NCBI GenBank assembly: GCA_021731815.1
Contig: JAKFWO010000032.1
Coordinates: 1 to 64,000 of the forward strand
Reading direction: 5' to 3'
From: Hyphomonadaceae bacterium
GTDB taxonomy: Bacteria; Pseudomonadota; Alphaproteobacteria; Caulobacterales; Aquidulcibacteraceae
DNA length: 64,000 bases
The notes under the pieces are model-generated. The model saw only the letters and a program-made list of their open reading frames with translations, ran no database searches and was not told where the DNA came from. Positions 46,699-54,719 of the stretch are shown here, piece by piece (the stretch's first letter is position 1; every line of letters starts with the position of its first letter). Position numbers and translations under genes: made by a program.

Positions 46699-47631
46699 AT
46701 GAGTAACATCCTGAATCTTGCCGCAGACGCGGCCCTGAATTTTGCCGCAAATGCGGCGCTGCCCTTCCACAATCTCGATCCCGTGGCGTTCAGAATCCCG
46801 ACTTTCGGGCTGTTCGGAATCGATGGATTGCCCATTCGCTGGTATGGCCTTGCTTATATGGCGGGGATCATCTGTGCCTGGATTTGTCTCGGCCGGCTGG
46901 TCACGGCGACATCCCTGTGGGCGAGCCCGCCTGCCCATCCCCAGCCCCCGTCGCGCGAGGCGATCGACGATCTCGGCTTCTGGGCGATCTTCGGGATTGT
47001 GGTGGGCGGGCGGCTCGGCCATGTGCTGTTCTACAATACCGAAATCCTGTGGACCCGGCCGGCGGAAATCCTGCAATTATGGAATGGGGGGATGAGCTTC
47101 CATGGCGGATTTCTTGGCGTGGCGCTGGTCGTCGTGCTGGTCGCCCGCCAACATCGGGTGAAATTGCTGACCCTTGCCGATATCTGTGCGCCGGCGGCTA
47201 CTTTTGGACTGTTTTTCGGGCGGATGGCCAATTTCGTCAATGGCGAGCTCTATGGAAGGCCGACGGACCTGCCCTGGGGCATGGTCTTTCCGGCGGCCGA
47301 CGGTTCGGGTGCATTCACCGACCCCCGCCATCCTTCCCAACTCTATGAGGCCGGGCTCGAAGGCATCGCGCTTGCAGTGATCCTGCTCTCGGCGACGGTC
47401 CGGGGTAAATCCTTGCGCCGCCCCGGGCTCAATTGCGGGCTCTTCCTGCTGTTTTACGGGATTTTTCGAATTGCGATGGAACAATTCCGCCAGCCGGATG
47501 ATTATCTTCCGGAATTTCTCCAGGGGTCGCTGACCATGGGCGGGCTGCTCTCGCTGCCCATGGTGGCGATCGGGGCCTTTATGGTGTGGCGCGCGCTGCG
47601 CCCGGCCGGCTCTGCCGCCCGTCCGGCGTGA
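46699..47631 (+). CDS. lgt: Prolipoprotein diacylglyceryl transferase
   Basis: This 310-residue inner-membrane protein has seven predicted helices and the Lgt signature GRMANFVNGELYGRPTDLPWG (about 174-194, with the conserved Arg/Asn), the HGGFLG segment and the late HPSQLYEA motif. It transfers diacylglycerol to lipobox cysteines. The first 20 residues contain a duplicated octapeptide-like unit (NLAADAAL / NFAANAAL) from a 2 x 24 bp DNA repeat at 46711-46758. The stop overlaps the next gene (GTGA). Confidence 0.95.
   Translation: MSNILNLAADAALNFAANAALPFHNLDPVAFRIPTFGLFGIDGLPIRWYGLAYMAGIICAWICLGRLVTATSLWASPPAHPQPPSREAIDDLGFWAIFGIVVGGRLGHVLFYNTEILWTRPAEILQLWNGGMSFHGGFLGVALVVVLVARQHRVKLLTLADICAPAATFGLFFGRMANFVNGELYGRPTDLPWGMVFPAADGSGAFTDPRHPSQLYEAGLEGIALAVILLSATVRGKSLRRPGLNCGLFLLFYGIFRIAMEQFRQPDDYLPEFLQGSLTMGGLLSLPMVAIGAFMVWRALRPAGSAARPA
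46711..46758. repeat. In-frame tandem repeat, 2 x 24 bp, at the lgt N-terminus
   Basis: CTGAATCTTGCCGCAGACGC... and a near copy lie directly after the start codon and duplicate eight residues. Confidence 0.75.
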
Positions 47632-48866
47632 CATCGGCGCTGTTTCCCGCCATCGCTGATGAGATCGCGGCCTGTGGACCGCTGACACTCGCCCGTTTCA
47701 TGGAGATCGCGCTTCACGATCCGGCCAATGGTTATTATGCCCGCCATCCCGGTCTGGCGATGCCGGGCGCGGAAGGCGATTTCGTGACAGCGCCGGAAAT
47801 CTCGCAAATGTTTGGCGAGCTGATCGGCGCATGGGCGATCGAGGCATGGCGTGGAATGGGCGCCCCGGACCGGTTCCGCCTCGTGGAACCCGGCCCCGGG
47901 CGCGGCACGATGATGGCCGATCTCTGGCGCGTCGCGCGGCTCGTGCCGGATTTCCGGACGGCGGCGCAGATCCGGCTGGTCGAGCGCAGTCATCCCTTGC
48001 GCGCAGTTCAGGCGCAGGCCTTGGCGGATGCGCCGGTCGGGTGGTGGGAAACCATTGATGCAGCGCTCGGACCGGGCGAAAGCGAACCGCTCCCCTTCAT
48101 TCTGCTGGCCAATGAGTTTCTCGATTGCCTGCCGGTTCGCCAATGGCGACGTTTGGCGCATTTTCAACAAAAGTGTAGTCGCGGTTTTGTGTCCGAAAAT
48201 GCGCAGATTCAAACAAATAGAGCATCGAACCCAACAAAATCCGGCTCGGATTTTGTCGACGATGCTCCAGGTGCGCAGCTTGAAGAACGCCGCGTGGCCC
48301 TTGCCGACCGGAAACTGGTGTTTCAATGGGTTCCGGCATGGACCGAGCCCGGAATCCCCAATGAATTCAGCCATCCCCGCGCGCTCTATCCGGATGGCGA
48401 AATCATCGAAACCCGCACCGCCGATCACCATGTGCTTGGACTGCTGGCGCATGCCATGCAGCGTGCGCCGGGAATTGCCCTGTTCATCGATTATGGCAAA
48501 GCGCGCCCGGGTCCCGGAGATACGCTCCAGGCGCTTCGTGGTCACCGGAAATCAGACCCGCTAACCGATCCGGGCGAGGCAGATCTCACCGCCTGGGTGG
48601 ATTTTTCGGCACTGGAGCGGTACGGAAAATCCCTCGGGCTCGCGGTGTTTGGCCCGGTCCCGCAGGGAATCTTCCTCAACAGGCTTGGCATTGAGACGCG
48701 CGCGGCCCGCCTTGCCAACGCATCGCCTGCCCAGGCTCCGGCGATCGCGCGGGCGCTGGCGCGGCTGATTCATGCCTCCCAAATGGGGGGGCTGTTCAAG
48801 GTGATAGCCCTGGCATCACCGGGTCTGTTTGGCCCCGATCATCCGCCGACCGGTTTTGCGCCCTGA
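47628..48866 (+). CDS. MidA/NDUFAF7-like (DUF185) methyltransferase carrying an in-frame palindromic element
   Basis: The GTG at 47628 overlaps the lgt stop (GTGA); the product is about 412 residues. Family landmarks are LTLARFMEIALHDPANGYYA, GDFVTAPEISQMFGELIGAW, VEPGPGRGTMMADLWR (SAM loop), ILLANEFLDCLPVRQW, IALFIDYGKARPGPGDTLQ and HASQMGGLFKVIAL. The human relative methylates an arginine of complex I subunit NDUFS2. After RQWRR the protein carries about 39 extra residues (LAHFQQKCSRGFVS through DDAP, about 194-232) encoded by a copy of the dispersed bipartite palindrome at 48156-48267; the family sequence resumes at LEERRVALAD. The frame is intact, so the gene is probably functional. Confidence 0.85.
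   Translation: MTSALFPAIADEIAACGPLTLARFMEIALHDPANGYYARHPGLAMPGAEGDFVTAPEISQMFGELIGAWAIEAWRGMGAPDRFRLVEPGPGRGTMMADLWRVARLVPDFRTAAQIRLVERSHPLRAVQAQALADAPVGWWETIDAALGPGESEPLPFILLANEFLDCLPVRQWRRLAHFQQKCSRGFVSENAQIQTNRASNPTKSGSDFVDDAPGAQLEERRVALADRKLVFQWVPAWTEPGIPNEFSHPRALYPDGEIIETRTADHHVLGLLAHAMQRAPGIALFIDYGKARPGPGDTLQALRGHRKSDPLTDPGEADLTAWVDFSALERYGKSLGLAVFGPVPQGIFLNRLGIETRAARLANASPAQAPAIARALARLIHASQMGGLFKVIALASPGLFGPDHPPTGFAP
48156..48267 (+). repeat. Bipartite palindromic element inserted in a coding sequence (112 bp)
   Basis: Palindrome 1 is 48156-48204 (GCGCATTTTC paired with GAAAATGCGC, perfect). After a 15-nt spacer, palindrome 2 is 48220-48267 (GAGCATCG paired with CGATGCTC, enclosing ACAAAATCCG-GCT-CGGATTTTGT, a perfect 10-bp stem with 3-nt loop). 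It closely matches the intergenic copy at 53685-53810. The total length equals that of the copy at 9030-9141. Confidence 0.9.
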
Positions 48867-49003
48867 GCGCCACCTTGTGTCCGCGCCGGCCGAAAATGAC
48901 ACCTGCCCGGCAATTCGATTGATTGCAATTTTATTCAGTCATTTAACCGGAAATTCAACATAGATCTGTATCAGGGATGTCTCTCGAAGAAATCGGACCC
49001 CAC

Positions 49004-49639
49004 ATGCGACGCTTGATGATTGCGGCGCTGGCCCTGTTCGTTGTTGCGACTCAAGGCCACGCCAGAGCGGAACCGGATCAGAATGATCCCTCCGCACGCG
49101 AAAGCTTTCCCCGCTTTGCGCGGCTGAAATTCGACGATGTGCGCGCGCGCGGCGGCGCGGGGGAGAGTTTCCCCGTGCTCTGGCGATATCAGCGCAAAAA
49201 TCTGCCGGTCTATGTGCTGGAACCCTCGGGCGACTGGCGCCTTGTGCGTGACGCCTGGGGCGATCAGGCCTGGGTGCATCGGAGCATGATCGAGAACCAT
49301 CGCGGCGCCCTGGTCATGCCGACCGGCGAAATCAAGGCGATCCTGCGCAAATCCCCGGGCGCGGCGGGACGCGCCATTGCACGTCTTGCTCCGGGCGTGG
49401 TGGCGCGCATCGCTTATTGTCAGGCCGATTGGTGCGAGATCGAGGTGGACAAGCGCAAGGGATGGGTCGAGCGCCTCGCAATTTGGGGTGATTCTCCCGA
49501 TGACGCCTTGCCGCGTTTGACCAGCGCCCGGGGATCGGGCAATTTCGCGGGCAATGGACTCACGGGCAATGGACTCACGGGCAATGGACTCACGGGCAAT
49601 GTGCAGTTTTCGAGCTTTTCGGCGCTCCCGCGTCCGTAA
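49004..49639 (+). CDS. Exported bacterial SH3-domain protein
   Basis: The ATG at 49004 (MRRLMIAALALFVVATQGHA) gives about 211 residues with a signal peptide; a frame extension to 48977 is possible. Two SH3b-like units follow: FDDVRARGGAGESFPVLWRY with WRLVRDAWGDQAWVHRSMI, and ILRKSPGAAGRAIARLAPG with WCEIEVDKRKGWVERLAIWG. Such domains bind peptidoglycan or proteins in the periplasm. The C-terminus carries a 5-residue repeat (GNGLT x 3) from a 15-bp DNA repeat. Function unknown. Confidence 0.8.
   Translation: MRRLMIAALALFVVATQGHARAEPDQNDPSARESFPRFARLKFDDVRARGGAGESFPVLWRYQRKNLPVYVLEPSGDWRLVRDAWGDQAWVHRSMIENHRGALVMPTGEIKAILRKSPGAAGRAIARLAPGVVARIAYCQADWCEIEVDKRKGWVERLAIWGDSPDDALPRLTSARGSGNFAGNGLTGNGLTGNGLTGNVQFSSFSALPRP
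49549..49601. repeat. In-frame tandem repeat, about 3.5 x 15 bp
   Basis: GGGCAATGGACTCAC repeated near the 3' end of the SH3 protein gene encodes GNGLT pentapeptides. Confidence 0.85.
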
Positions 49640-49675
49640 ACCCCTTTGCCTGAAGGCGCGTGTCGAACTCCCGGA

Positions 49676-50947
49676 TCAAATCCGCGCTACCTTGGCTCCG
49701 CAGGCGGTGAGTTTTTCCTCCAGCCGCTCGAATCCGCGATCGAGGTGATAGACCCGGTTGACCAGGGTCTCGCCCTGGGCGGCAAGCCCCGCCACGACCA
49801 GCGAGACCGACGCCCTGAGATCGGTCGCCATTACCGGGGCACCACGCAGCAAGGGCACGCCGCGCACCACGGCTTCATTGCCGCGGATATGGATATCGGC
49901 CCCCATGCGCATCAGCTCCGGCACATGCATGAACCGGTTCTCGAAAATCGTCTCGCGGATGATCGAGGCCCCTTCCGCGGTGCAGACATAGCCCATGAAC
50001 TGGGCCTGCAGATCGGTGGGAAAGCCGGGAAAGGGGCGGGTCTCGATGTCGACCGGCCTCGGCCGGCCGGGCTCGCGCGCAATCCGCACGCCGTCGGCTT
50101 CAATATTGGTCCGGGCCCCGGACTGGCGAAGCACCTGCAGCAGCGACGACAAATGTCCGGCCCGCGCGCCGTGCAGCAGCACATCGCCGCCGGCCGCCGC
50201 CGCGGCCAGCGCATAGGTGCCGGCCTCGATGCGATCGGGCATGACAGCAAAATGCGCGCCATGGAGCCGGGAAACGCCCGTGATGCGGATCGTGGTGCCC
50301 CCGGCCCCGCTGATCCGTGCCCCCATGGCAGTCAGGCATTCGGCGAGATCAATAATTTCGGGTTCGCGCGCGGCGTTTTCGATGATGGTCTCGCCCTCCG
50401 CCAGTACGGAAGCGAGCATGGCATGTTCGGTGGCCCCGACCGAGACGAAGGGAAAAATGATCTCGGCACCCTTTAATCCCCGGGGGGCGCGAGCAATGAC
50501 ATAGCCATCCTCGAGCGCGATTTCGGCGCCCAGTGCCTCCAGCGCCTTGAGATGGAGATCGACCGGCCGCGCCCCGATCGCACAGCCGCCCGGCAGGCTG
50601 ACCCTTGCCTCGCCCTCGCGCGCCAGAAGCGGACCCAGAACGTTGAAGCTCGCGCGCATCTTGCGCACCAGATCATAGGACGCAAAGGTCGATCCGATCC
50701 GGTCGAAGCGGAAGCGCGCGACGCTGGTGCCCGCCGGCCAATCGACCGAACCGCCGTCCGGATTGCCGAGCGTCGCCAACAGATCGCAGAAAAAGCGCGT
50801 ATCGGCGAGACTGGGCATGTTCCCGAGGACGAGTTCATCCGCCGTCAACAGGGCCGCCGCCTGAAGCTTGAGCGCTGAATTCTTGGCACCCGACACCGGG
50901 ATCGTGCCGAGCAATGGCTGCCCACCCTTGATGATGATGCGATCCAT
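49676..50947 (-). CDS. murA: UDP-N-acetylglucosamine 1-carboxyvinyltransferase
   Basis: The start is the ATG at 50947 ([26 protein letters not shown]), giving 423 residues, the usual size. Catalytic Cys122 lies in [15 protein letters not shown] and the UDP-GlcNAc contact in SGAKNSAL. Having Cys (not Asp) predicts fosfomycin binding. It carries out the first committed step of peptidoglycan synthesis. It is 84 bp downstream of the COQ9/TetR-like gene. Confidence 0.97.
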   Translation of the reverse strand: MDRIIIKGGQPLLGTIPVSGAKNSALKLQAAALLTADELVLGNMPSLADTRFFCDLLATLGNPDGGSVDWPAGTSVARFRFDRIGSTFASYDLVRKMRASFNVLGPLLAREGEARVSLPGGCAIGARPVDLHLKALEALGAEIALEDGYVIARAPRGLKGAEIIFPFVSVGATEHAMLASVLAEGETIIENAAREPEIIDLAECLTAMGARISGAGGTTIRITGVSRLHGAHFAVMPDRIEAGTYALAAAAAGGDVLLHGARAGHLSSLLQVLRQSGARTNIEADGVRIAREPGRPRPVDIETRPFPGFPTDLQAQFMGYVCTAEGASIIRETIFENRFMHVPELMRMGADIHIRGNEAVVRGVPLLRGAPVMATDLRASVSLVVAGLAAQGETLVNRVYHLDRGFERLEEKLTACGAKVARI

Positions 50948-51031
50948 CAGATATCCGGAGATTGCGAGAAAACAGATGCGACCGCTTAGGCCGATGCGGG
51001 GGGGAGCGCAAGCCGCCCTCAATTACCGGTG

Positions 51032-51754
51032 TCAGGCCGGGGCTTGCCCGTCGGGTCGACCAAAGCGGCGCACGCGCCGGGCGAGATCCTCGATCTGACG
51101 GAGATCACCATCGAGCCGCGCCATCAGGCGCGCGAAATCGCCGGATTCGTCCCCCCGCCATGCCTGTTCGGCCCGCCACAATACGACCGCCAGCGCGGCA
51201 TGACGGGGATCGGCCGGCAGGCTGTCCTGGCCTGCAAGAAAGAACAGCCGTCGCGCCGTGCGCAAGGCCGCGCCAGCCATGATTGGTGGCCCCGCGAGAT
51301 TGCGCAGCGGCCAATTGAGCAGCGACAGGGCCCCCTTGCGCTGCTCCTCCATCGCCTCGAACCGGTTCATGGCGAGGTCGAAAAACACATCGCGCAAGGC
51401 GGTCGATTGAACGGCGAACGATTTTTCGGAGGGATCTCCGTCGGATTTTTCCGGTGCCAACTCTGCGCTCACTGACGCTCCGGGCGCAACCAGCCGGGAA
51501 TCCCAATGGTCCTGGACGAGGTCATAGAGCGAGGCGCGGCGCGCCCGATCATAGATATCTTCGGCCGGCAGGCCGGTTGTCGCGAAAAATTCGATGACGG
51601 GGACGGTGCCAAAGCCGCGCGCGGCCGAGAGTTCGAGGATATTGCGCACAAACAGCGCCCGCTCCCCGGGTGACAGCAAGGCACCGAGCGGGTTGGCCGC
51701 GAGCGGGCGGCTTTTGGCGAGGGAAGCAGCGAAAGCGGCGGCGATGTTTCTCAT
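51032..51754 (-). CDS. COQ9/TetR-like protein
   Basis: This 240-residue helical protein has an N-terminal part that looks like a degenerate TetR helix-turn-helix (LELSAARGFGTVPVIEFFA, then ASLYDLVQDHWDS). The C-terminal half resembles COQ9 and its TetR-like relatives (RDVFFDLAMNRFEAMEEQR, LAVVLWRAEQAWRGDESGDFARLMARLDGDLRQIEDLARRV, quoted by parts). It could be a lipid-binding ubiquinone factor or a regulator; sequence alone does not decide. It precedes murA on the same strand. Confidence 0.5.
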   Translation of the reverse strand: MRNIAAAFAASLAKSRPLAANPLGALLSPGERALFVRNILELSAARGFGTVPVIEFFATTGLPAEDIYDRARRASLYDLVQDHWDSRLVAPGASVSAELAPEKSDGDPSEKSFAVQSTALRDVFFDLAMNRFEAMEEQRKGALSLLNWPLRNLAGPPIMAGAALRTARRLFFLAGQDSLPADPRHAALAVVLWRAEQAWRGDESGDFARLMARLDGDLRQIEDLARRVRRFGRPDGQAPA

Positions 51755-51824
51755 GGCGATAATTTACGCCACCCTTTCGCCGCCGGCGATCTTATTTTCA
51801 GTCACCGGAACGTGCAGAAAACGC

Positions 51825-52388
51825 TCAGGCCGCATCGTCGATTTCGAACCCGAATTCCTCTGGTCGCGGATAATCGATGATGATGCCGAGGCCCTCGGCC
51901 ACATGGTTGAGATATTGGGAGAATGACGCCCAGCACACGATTTCGACGATCTCGGCCTCGGTCAGGCCAGCCGCGCGCCCTGTGTCCATCTCGGTCGGCA
52001 GGGTTTCGCGGTCGATCCGCGCTACTGCGCTTGCGATCCGCAGAATGGAATCGGTTCGGGCATCGGTCGACCGACCGCGGGAATATTGGATGATTTCATC
52101 GCGTTCCGCCCCCAATTGCCGCGCAAAGGTGGCATGGGCAGAGACGCAATATTGGCATTTGTTCTGCGCTGAAATGGCGAGGATGATCGCCTCGCGCTCG
52201 AGGGCCGTGAGATTCCCGTCCGACAACGCCCCGTGAAAGGCGGAGGTCGCGAACAAGGCGGCCTCGGAATGGGCGATCGTCGAGAAAAAATTCGGCAGGC
52301 TCGAAAAGCGCCGGTCAATCTCGTTCAGCATTTGCCGAACTTTGGGACTGGCTTCAGACAAGGCGAGCGGCGAAAACTGTTTTGACAT
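51825..52388 (-). CDS. AhpD-like / carboxymuconolactone decarboxylase family protein
   Basis: The ATG at 52388 (MSKQFSPLALSEASPKVRQML) has GGGGAC upstream; the frame runs further to 52541 without support. The 187-residue product has the CxxC redox motif in NKCQYCVSAHATFARQLG, followed by YSRGRSTDARTDSILRIASAVAR. The family are peroxidase-related thiol proteins (AhpD-type, with a proton relay His after CxxC). It probably acts in oxidant defence; the partner is unknown. Confidence 0.85.
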   Translation of the reverse strand: MSKQFSPLALSEASPKVRQMLNEIDRRFSSLPNFFSTIAHSEAALFATSAFHGALSDGNLTALEREAIILAISAQNKCQYCVSAHATFARQLGAERDEIIQYSRGRSTDARTDSILRIASAVARIDRETLPTEMDTGRAAGLTEAEIVEIVCWASFSQYLNHVAEGLGIIIDYPRPEEFGFEIDDAA

Positions 52389-52541
52389 GCTGTCCCCGGA
52401 ATTACGCTGGAAGGGCGCATGAATCACGCGCCCGCCATCTTGTGCCCGCAATTGGATCGCCGGCACGAAGGTAGAGCGTAGCGCATTAATGTTAATTGTG
52501 CCTTTAAAAGCGTCGTGGACGGCAAAACTGCCCGCGCTCAC

Positions 52542-53465
52542 TCAGGCATCCGGGCGTTTATAGGGAAAAATGCCCGCTTTGCCGAGCGCCGCCGGAACCG
52601 GGTGGCCAAGTGCCCCCTCCAGCCAATGCGCGGTCGCGATCAGCGCGTCCAGTGACAATCCAGTCTCAAACCCGGCGCGATGGAGCATGAAAACGAGGTC
52701 CTCGCTCGCCACATTGCCCGTCGCCTTCGGCGCAAAGGGACAGCCCCCGATCCCGCCGCAGGAGGAATCGAGGATGTTCGCCCCGGCCTCGATCGCGGCA
52801 AAGGCATTGGCCAGAGCGCTGGCCCGCGTATTGTGAAAATGCAGGCGCAGAAGTGAATCAGGTGCGGCCGCGCGCACGGCGTGGATGCGGGCACGGACGG
52901 TCCATGGATCGGCGACGCCAATCGTGTCACCCAGCGCGATTTCCTGCGCACCCAATGCAAAAGCGGCCGCGGCGATGTCTGCGACCGTGGATTGGGCGAC
53001 CTCTCCTTCGAACGGGCAGCCAAAGGCCACCGAAATGGTGGCCGACAGCGCGCGTTTGGCGTCTGCAACCATCGGGGCCGCGCGGCGCAGTTCGGCAAGG
53101 CTTTCTTCGGCCGTCGCGCCCTGATTGCGGATGCCGAATTCCCGGCTGGCGCAGATCACGAAATTCACTTCATCGCAACCGGCCGCGATCGCGCGTTCGG
53201 CACCACGCGCATTGAGCGCGAGCCCGATAAAAGACACGCCATTGCCGCGCGGCACTGCCGCCATGACCGCCGCCGAATCCGCCATTTGGGGCACACGTTT
53301 GGGATTGACGAAGGAGGCAGCCTCGATCCGCCGCGCACCCGCTGCGATCAGGCGGTTGATGAAGTCGAGTTTCTGTTCCGTCGACAAAAAGGTGGATTCG
53401 TTTTGCAGGCCATCGCGCGGGCCGACCTCGACGATTTCGATGTTTCGGGTGGCCGTGTGGGTCAT
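52542..53465 (-). CDS. mvaB: Hydroxymethylglutaryl-CoA lyase
   Basis: This 307-residue TIM-barrel enzyme has VEVGPRDGLQNE at the N-terminus, the metal ligands in LHFHNTRASALANAFAAIEAG and the signature cysteine loop SSCGGIGGCPFAPKATGN. It splits HMG-CoA to acetyl-CoA and acetoacetate at the end of leucine catabolism. No other leucine-degradation genes are adjacent. Its upstream region is packed with palindromic repeats. Confidence 0.94.
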   Translation of the reverse strand: MTHTATRNIEIVEVGPRDGLQNESTFLSTEQKLDFINRLIAAGARRIEAASFVNPKRVPQMADSAAVMAAVPRGNGVSFIGLALNARGAERAIAAGCDEVNFVICASREFGIRNQGATAEESLAELRRAAPMVADAKRALSATISVAFGCPFEGEVAQSTVADIAAAAFALGAQEIALGDTIGVADPWTVRARIHAVRAAAPDSLLRLHFHNTRASALANAFAAIEAGANILDSSCGGIGGCPFAPKATGNVASEDLVFMLHRAGFETGLSLDALIATAHWLEGALGHPVPAALGKAGIFPYKRPDA

Positions 53466-53517
53466 GTGCAGACCTTCGCTGTGAGGGGCAGAAAATGGTG
53501 TCAGCCAACCAGATGCC

Positions 53518-53591
53518 AGTGGTTCGAATCTGACATTTGCATCCCATTTTGGCCGTGCGCGATTGCAAATGTCAGATTCATAAGAACCACT
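53518..53591. repeat. Long palindrome (74 bp)
   Basis: The outer 8-bp arms AGTGGTTC/GAACCACT and a perfect 16-bp inner stem (GAATCTGACATTTGCA with its reverse complement) are separated on one side by a 4-nt bulge (ATAA). The loop is 22 nt. Confidence 0.85.
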
Positions 53592-53607
53592 CTGTAAACA
53601 TGGGCTT

Positions 53608-53684
53608 AGTGGAGCTTATGGACCAAACATTCGGCTCGGAGGTTGGCGCGCAAGTGGGTAGCGAATGTTTGGTCAGCTCAACTA
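53608..53684. repeat. Long palindrome (77 bp) abutting the bipartite element
   Basis: The inner stem is 13 bp, perfect (GACCAAACATTCG at 53621-53633 with CGAATGTTTGGTC at 53662-53674). Outer arms TAGTGGAGCT/AGCTCAACTA pair with one mismatch and a small bulge on the left side, the same design as the palindrome at 53518. Its 17-nt stretch CAAACATTCGGCTCGGA is identical to 9107-9123 in element copy 1. Confidence 0.85.
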
Positions 53685-53810
53685 GCGCATTTTCAACAAA
53701 AGTGTAGCCGCGGGTCTGTGTCCGAAAATGCGCAGATTCAATTACATGGAGCATTCAAATGGAGCGTCGGGCCCAACGAAATCCGGCCCGGATCCTGTTG
53801 GCGATGCTCC
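53685..53810 (+). repeat. Bipartite palindromic element (126 bp)
   Basis: Palindrome 1 is 53685-53733 (GCGCATTTTC/GAAAATGCGC, perfect), nearly identical to the coding copy at 48156. The spacer is 27 nt, lengthened by a partial repeat of ATGGAGC. Palindrome 2 is 53761-53810 (GGAGCGTCG... to CGATGCTCC), imperfect. It starts exactly where the preceding palindrome ends. Confidence 0.88.
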
Positions 53811-53918
53811 AGCGTGAAATTTGGGCCCGAAACAGACACGGATACAGGATTTATTGCACCCGGCCGGGCCTGGCCCCGATCAACACTGCGTCCTGGGCCT
53901 TGCGCCGGAAAAATGCCT

Positions 53919-53957
53919 GCCGCTTTAAGGGTGGCGTGCGGGTGCCGATAAAGCGGC
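53919..53957 (+). promoter_or_regulatory. Leader hairpin before the response regulator gene
   Basis: A perfect 9-bp inverted repeat (GCCGCTTTA / TAAAGCGGC) with a 21-nt GC-rich loop lies about 40 nt upstream of the start codon. It could be an operator or an mRNA structure. Confidence 0.4.
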
Positions 53958-53999
53958 CTCCGTCCCCGCCCGGAAAAAGCGTCGGGAACAGGAGCCATG

Positions 54000-54719
54000 A
54001 TGGGCCATATTCTGTTGGCCGAAGACGATCCCAATGTCGCGGCCTTGCTCAAGGCCTATCTCGAACGCGACGGGTTCAGCCTCAGCGTCTGTGACAATGG
54101 CCCCGCTGCGCTGCGCGAGGTCTTTGCCGGCAAGCCGGACCTCGTATTGCTCGATATCATGCTTCCTGGGCTCGATGGCTGGGAAATCTGCCGCCAGGTG
54201 CGTCAGGCCTCGACCATCCCGATCATCATCCTGACCGCGCGGATCGACGAGGCCGACCGCATCACCGGGCTGCGTCTGGGGGCGGATGATTATGTCGTGA
54301 AGCCCTTCAGCCCCGGCGAGGTGGTCGAGCGGGTCAAGGCCGTGTTGCGGCGGGGACCGGCGGGACTGCCCGCCGGCCCGACCGCCGAGCGCGACCGGGT
54401 TCTGCGCCATGGGGGAATTTCCCTGACGCCCTCGCGGTTCGAGGTGCGTATCAATAATGCGGCGCTGGCGCTCACCATGTCCGAATTTCGTATCCTCGAA
54501 GCCATGATGGGCGCGCCCGGACGGGTACTGAGCCGCGATCAATTGCTCGATGCCCTGTCGAAAAGCGAGCGCGATGTGATCGACCGGGCGATTGACGTTC
54601 ACATTCTCAATCTGAGACGGAAGCTCGAGGCGCGGATTCCGGGGTCGCAGATGATCGAGACGGTGAGGGGTATCGGCTACCGCTTGCGCCGTGATGAAAC
54701 GAAGGAGAATCCCCAATGA
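54000..54719 (+). CDS. OmpR/PhoB-type response regulator
   Basis: The second ATG (54000) is chosen because AGGAG lies 5 nt upstream; it is only 2 nt from the first ATG. The 239-residue product has a receiver domain (ILLAEDDPNVA, phosphoacceptor Asp52 in VLLDIMLPG, switch LTAR, Lys in YVVKPFSPGE) and a winged helix (about 140-232; LSRDQLLDAL, VIDRAIDVHILNLRRKLE, VRGIGYRLR). It is coupled by a 4-bp overlap to the histidine kinase. It resembles BaeR, but the signal is unknown. Confidence 0.94.
   Translation: MGHILLAEDDPNVAALLKAYLERDGFSLSVCDNGPAALREVFAGKPDLVLLDIMLPGLDGWEICRQVRQASTIPIIILTARIDEADRITGLRLGADDYVVKPFSPGEVVERVKAVLRRGPAGLPAGPTAERDRVLRHGGISLTPSRFEVRINNAALALTMSEFRILEAMMGAPGRVLSRDQLLDALSKSERDVIDRAIDVHILNLRRKLEARIPGSQMIETVRGIGYRLRRDETKENPQ

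Larger units (their letters stand above)
53466..53996. other. Repeat-packed intergenic region
   Basis: This 531-bp divergent gap between mvaB and the response regulator holds, in order, a 74-bp palindrome, a 77-bp palindrome, a full bipartite element and a leader hairpin. No gene is supported. The stretch GGTTCGAATC at 53521 looks like a tRNA T-loop but belongs to the first palindrome. Confidence 0.75.

Noticed and set aside
48156-48267. MidA-like gene as a pseudogene broken by insertion
   Set aside because: The frame is intact through the element and all family motifs continue after it, so an in-frame insertion is the better reading.
53519-53592. tRNA-like T-loop GGTTCGAATC
   Set aside because: No acceptor stem, anticodon arm or CCA layout; it is one arm of a long perfect palindrome.
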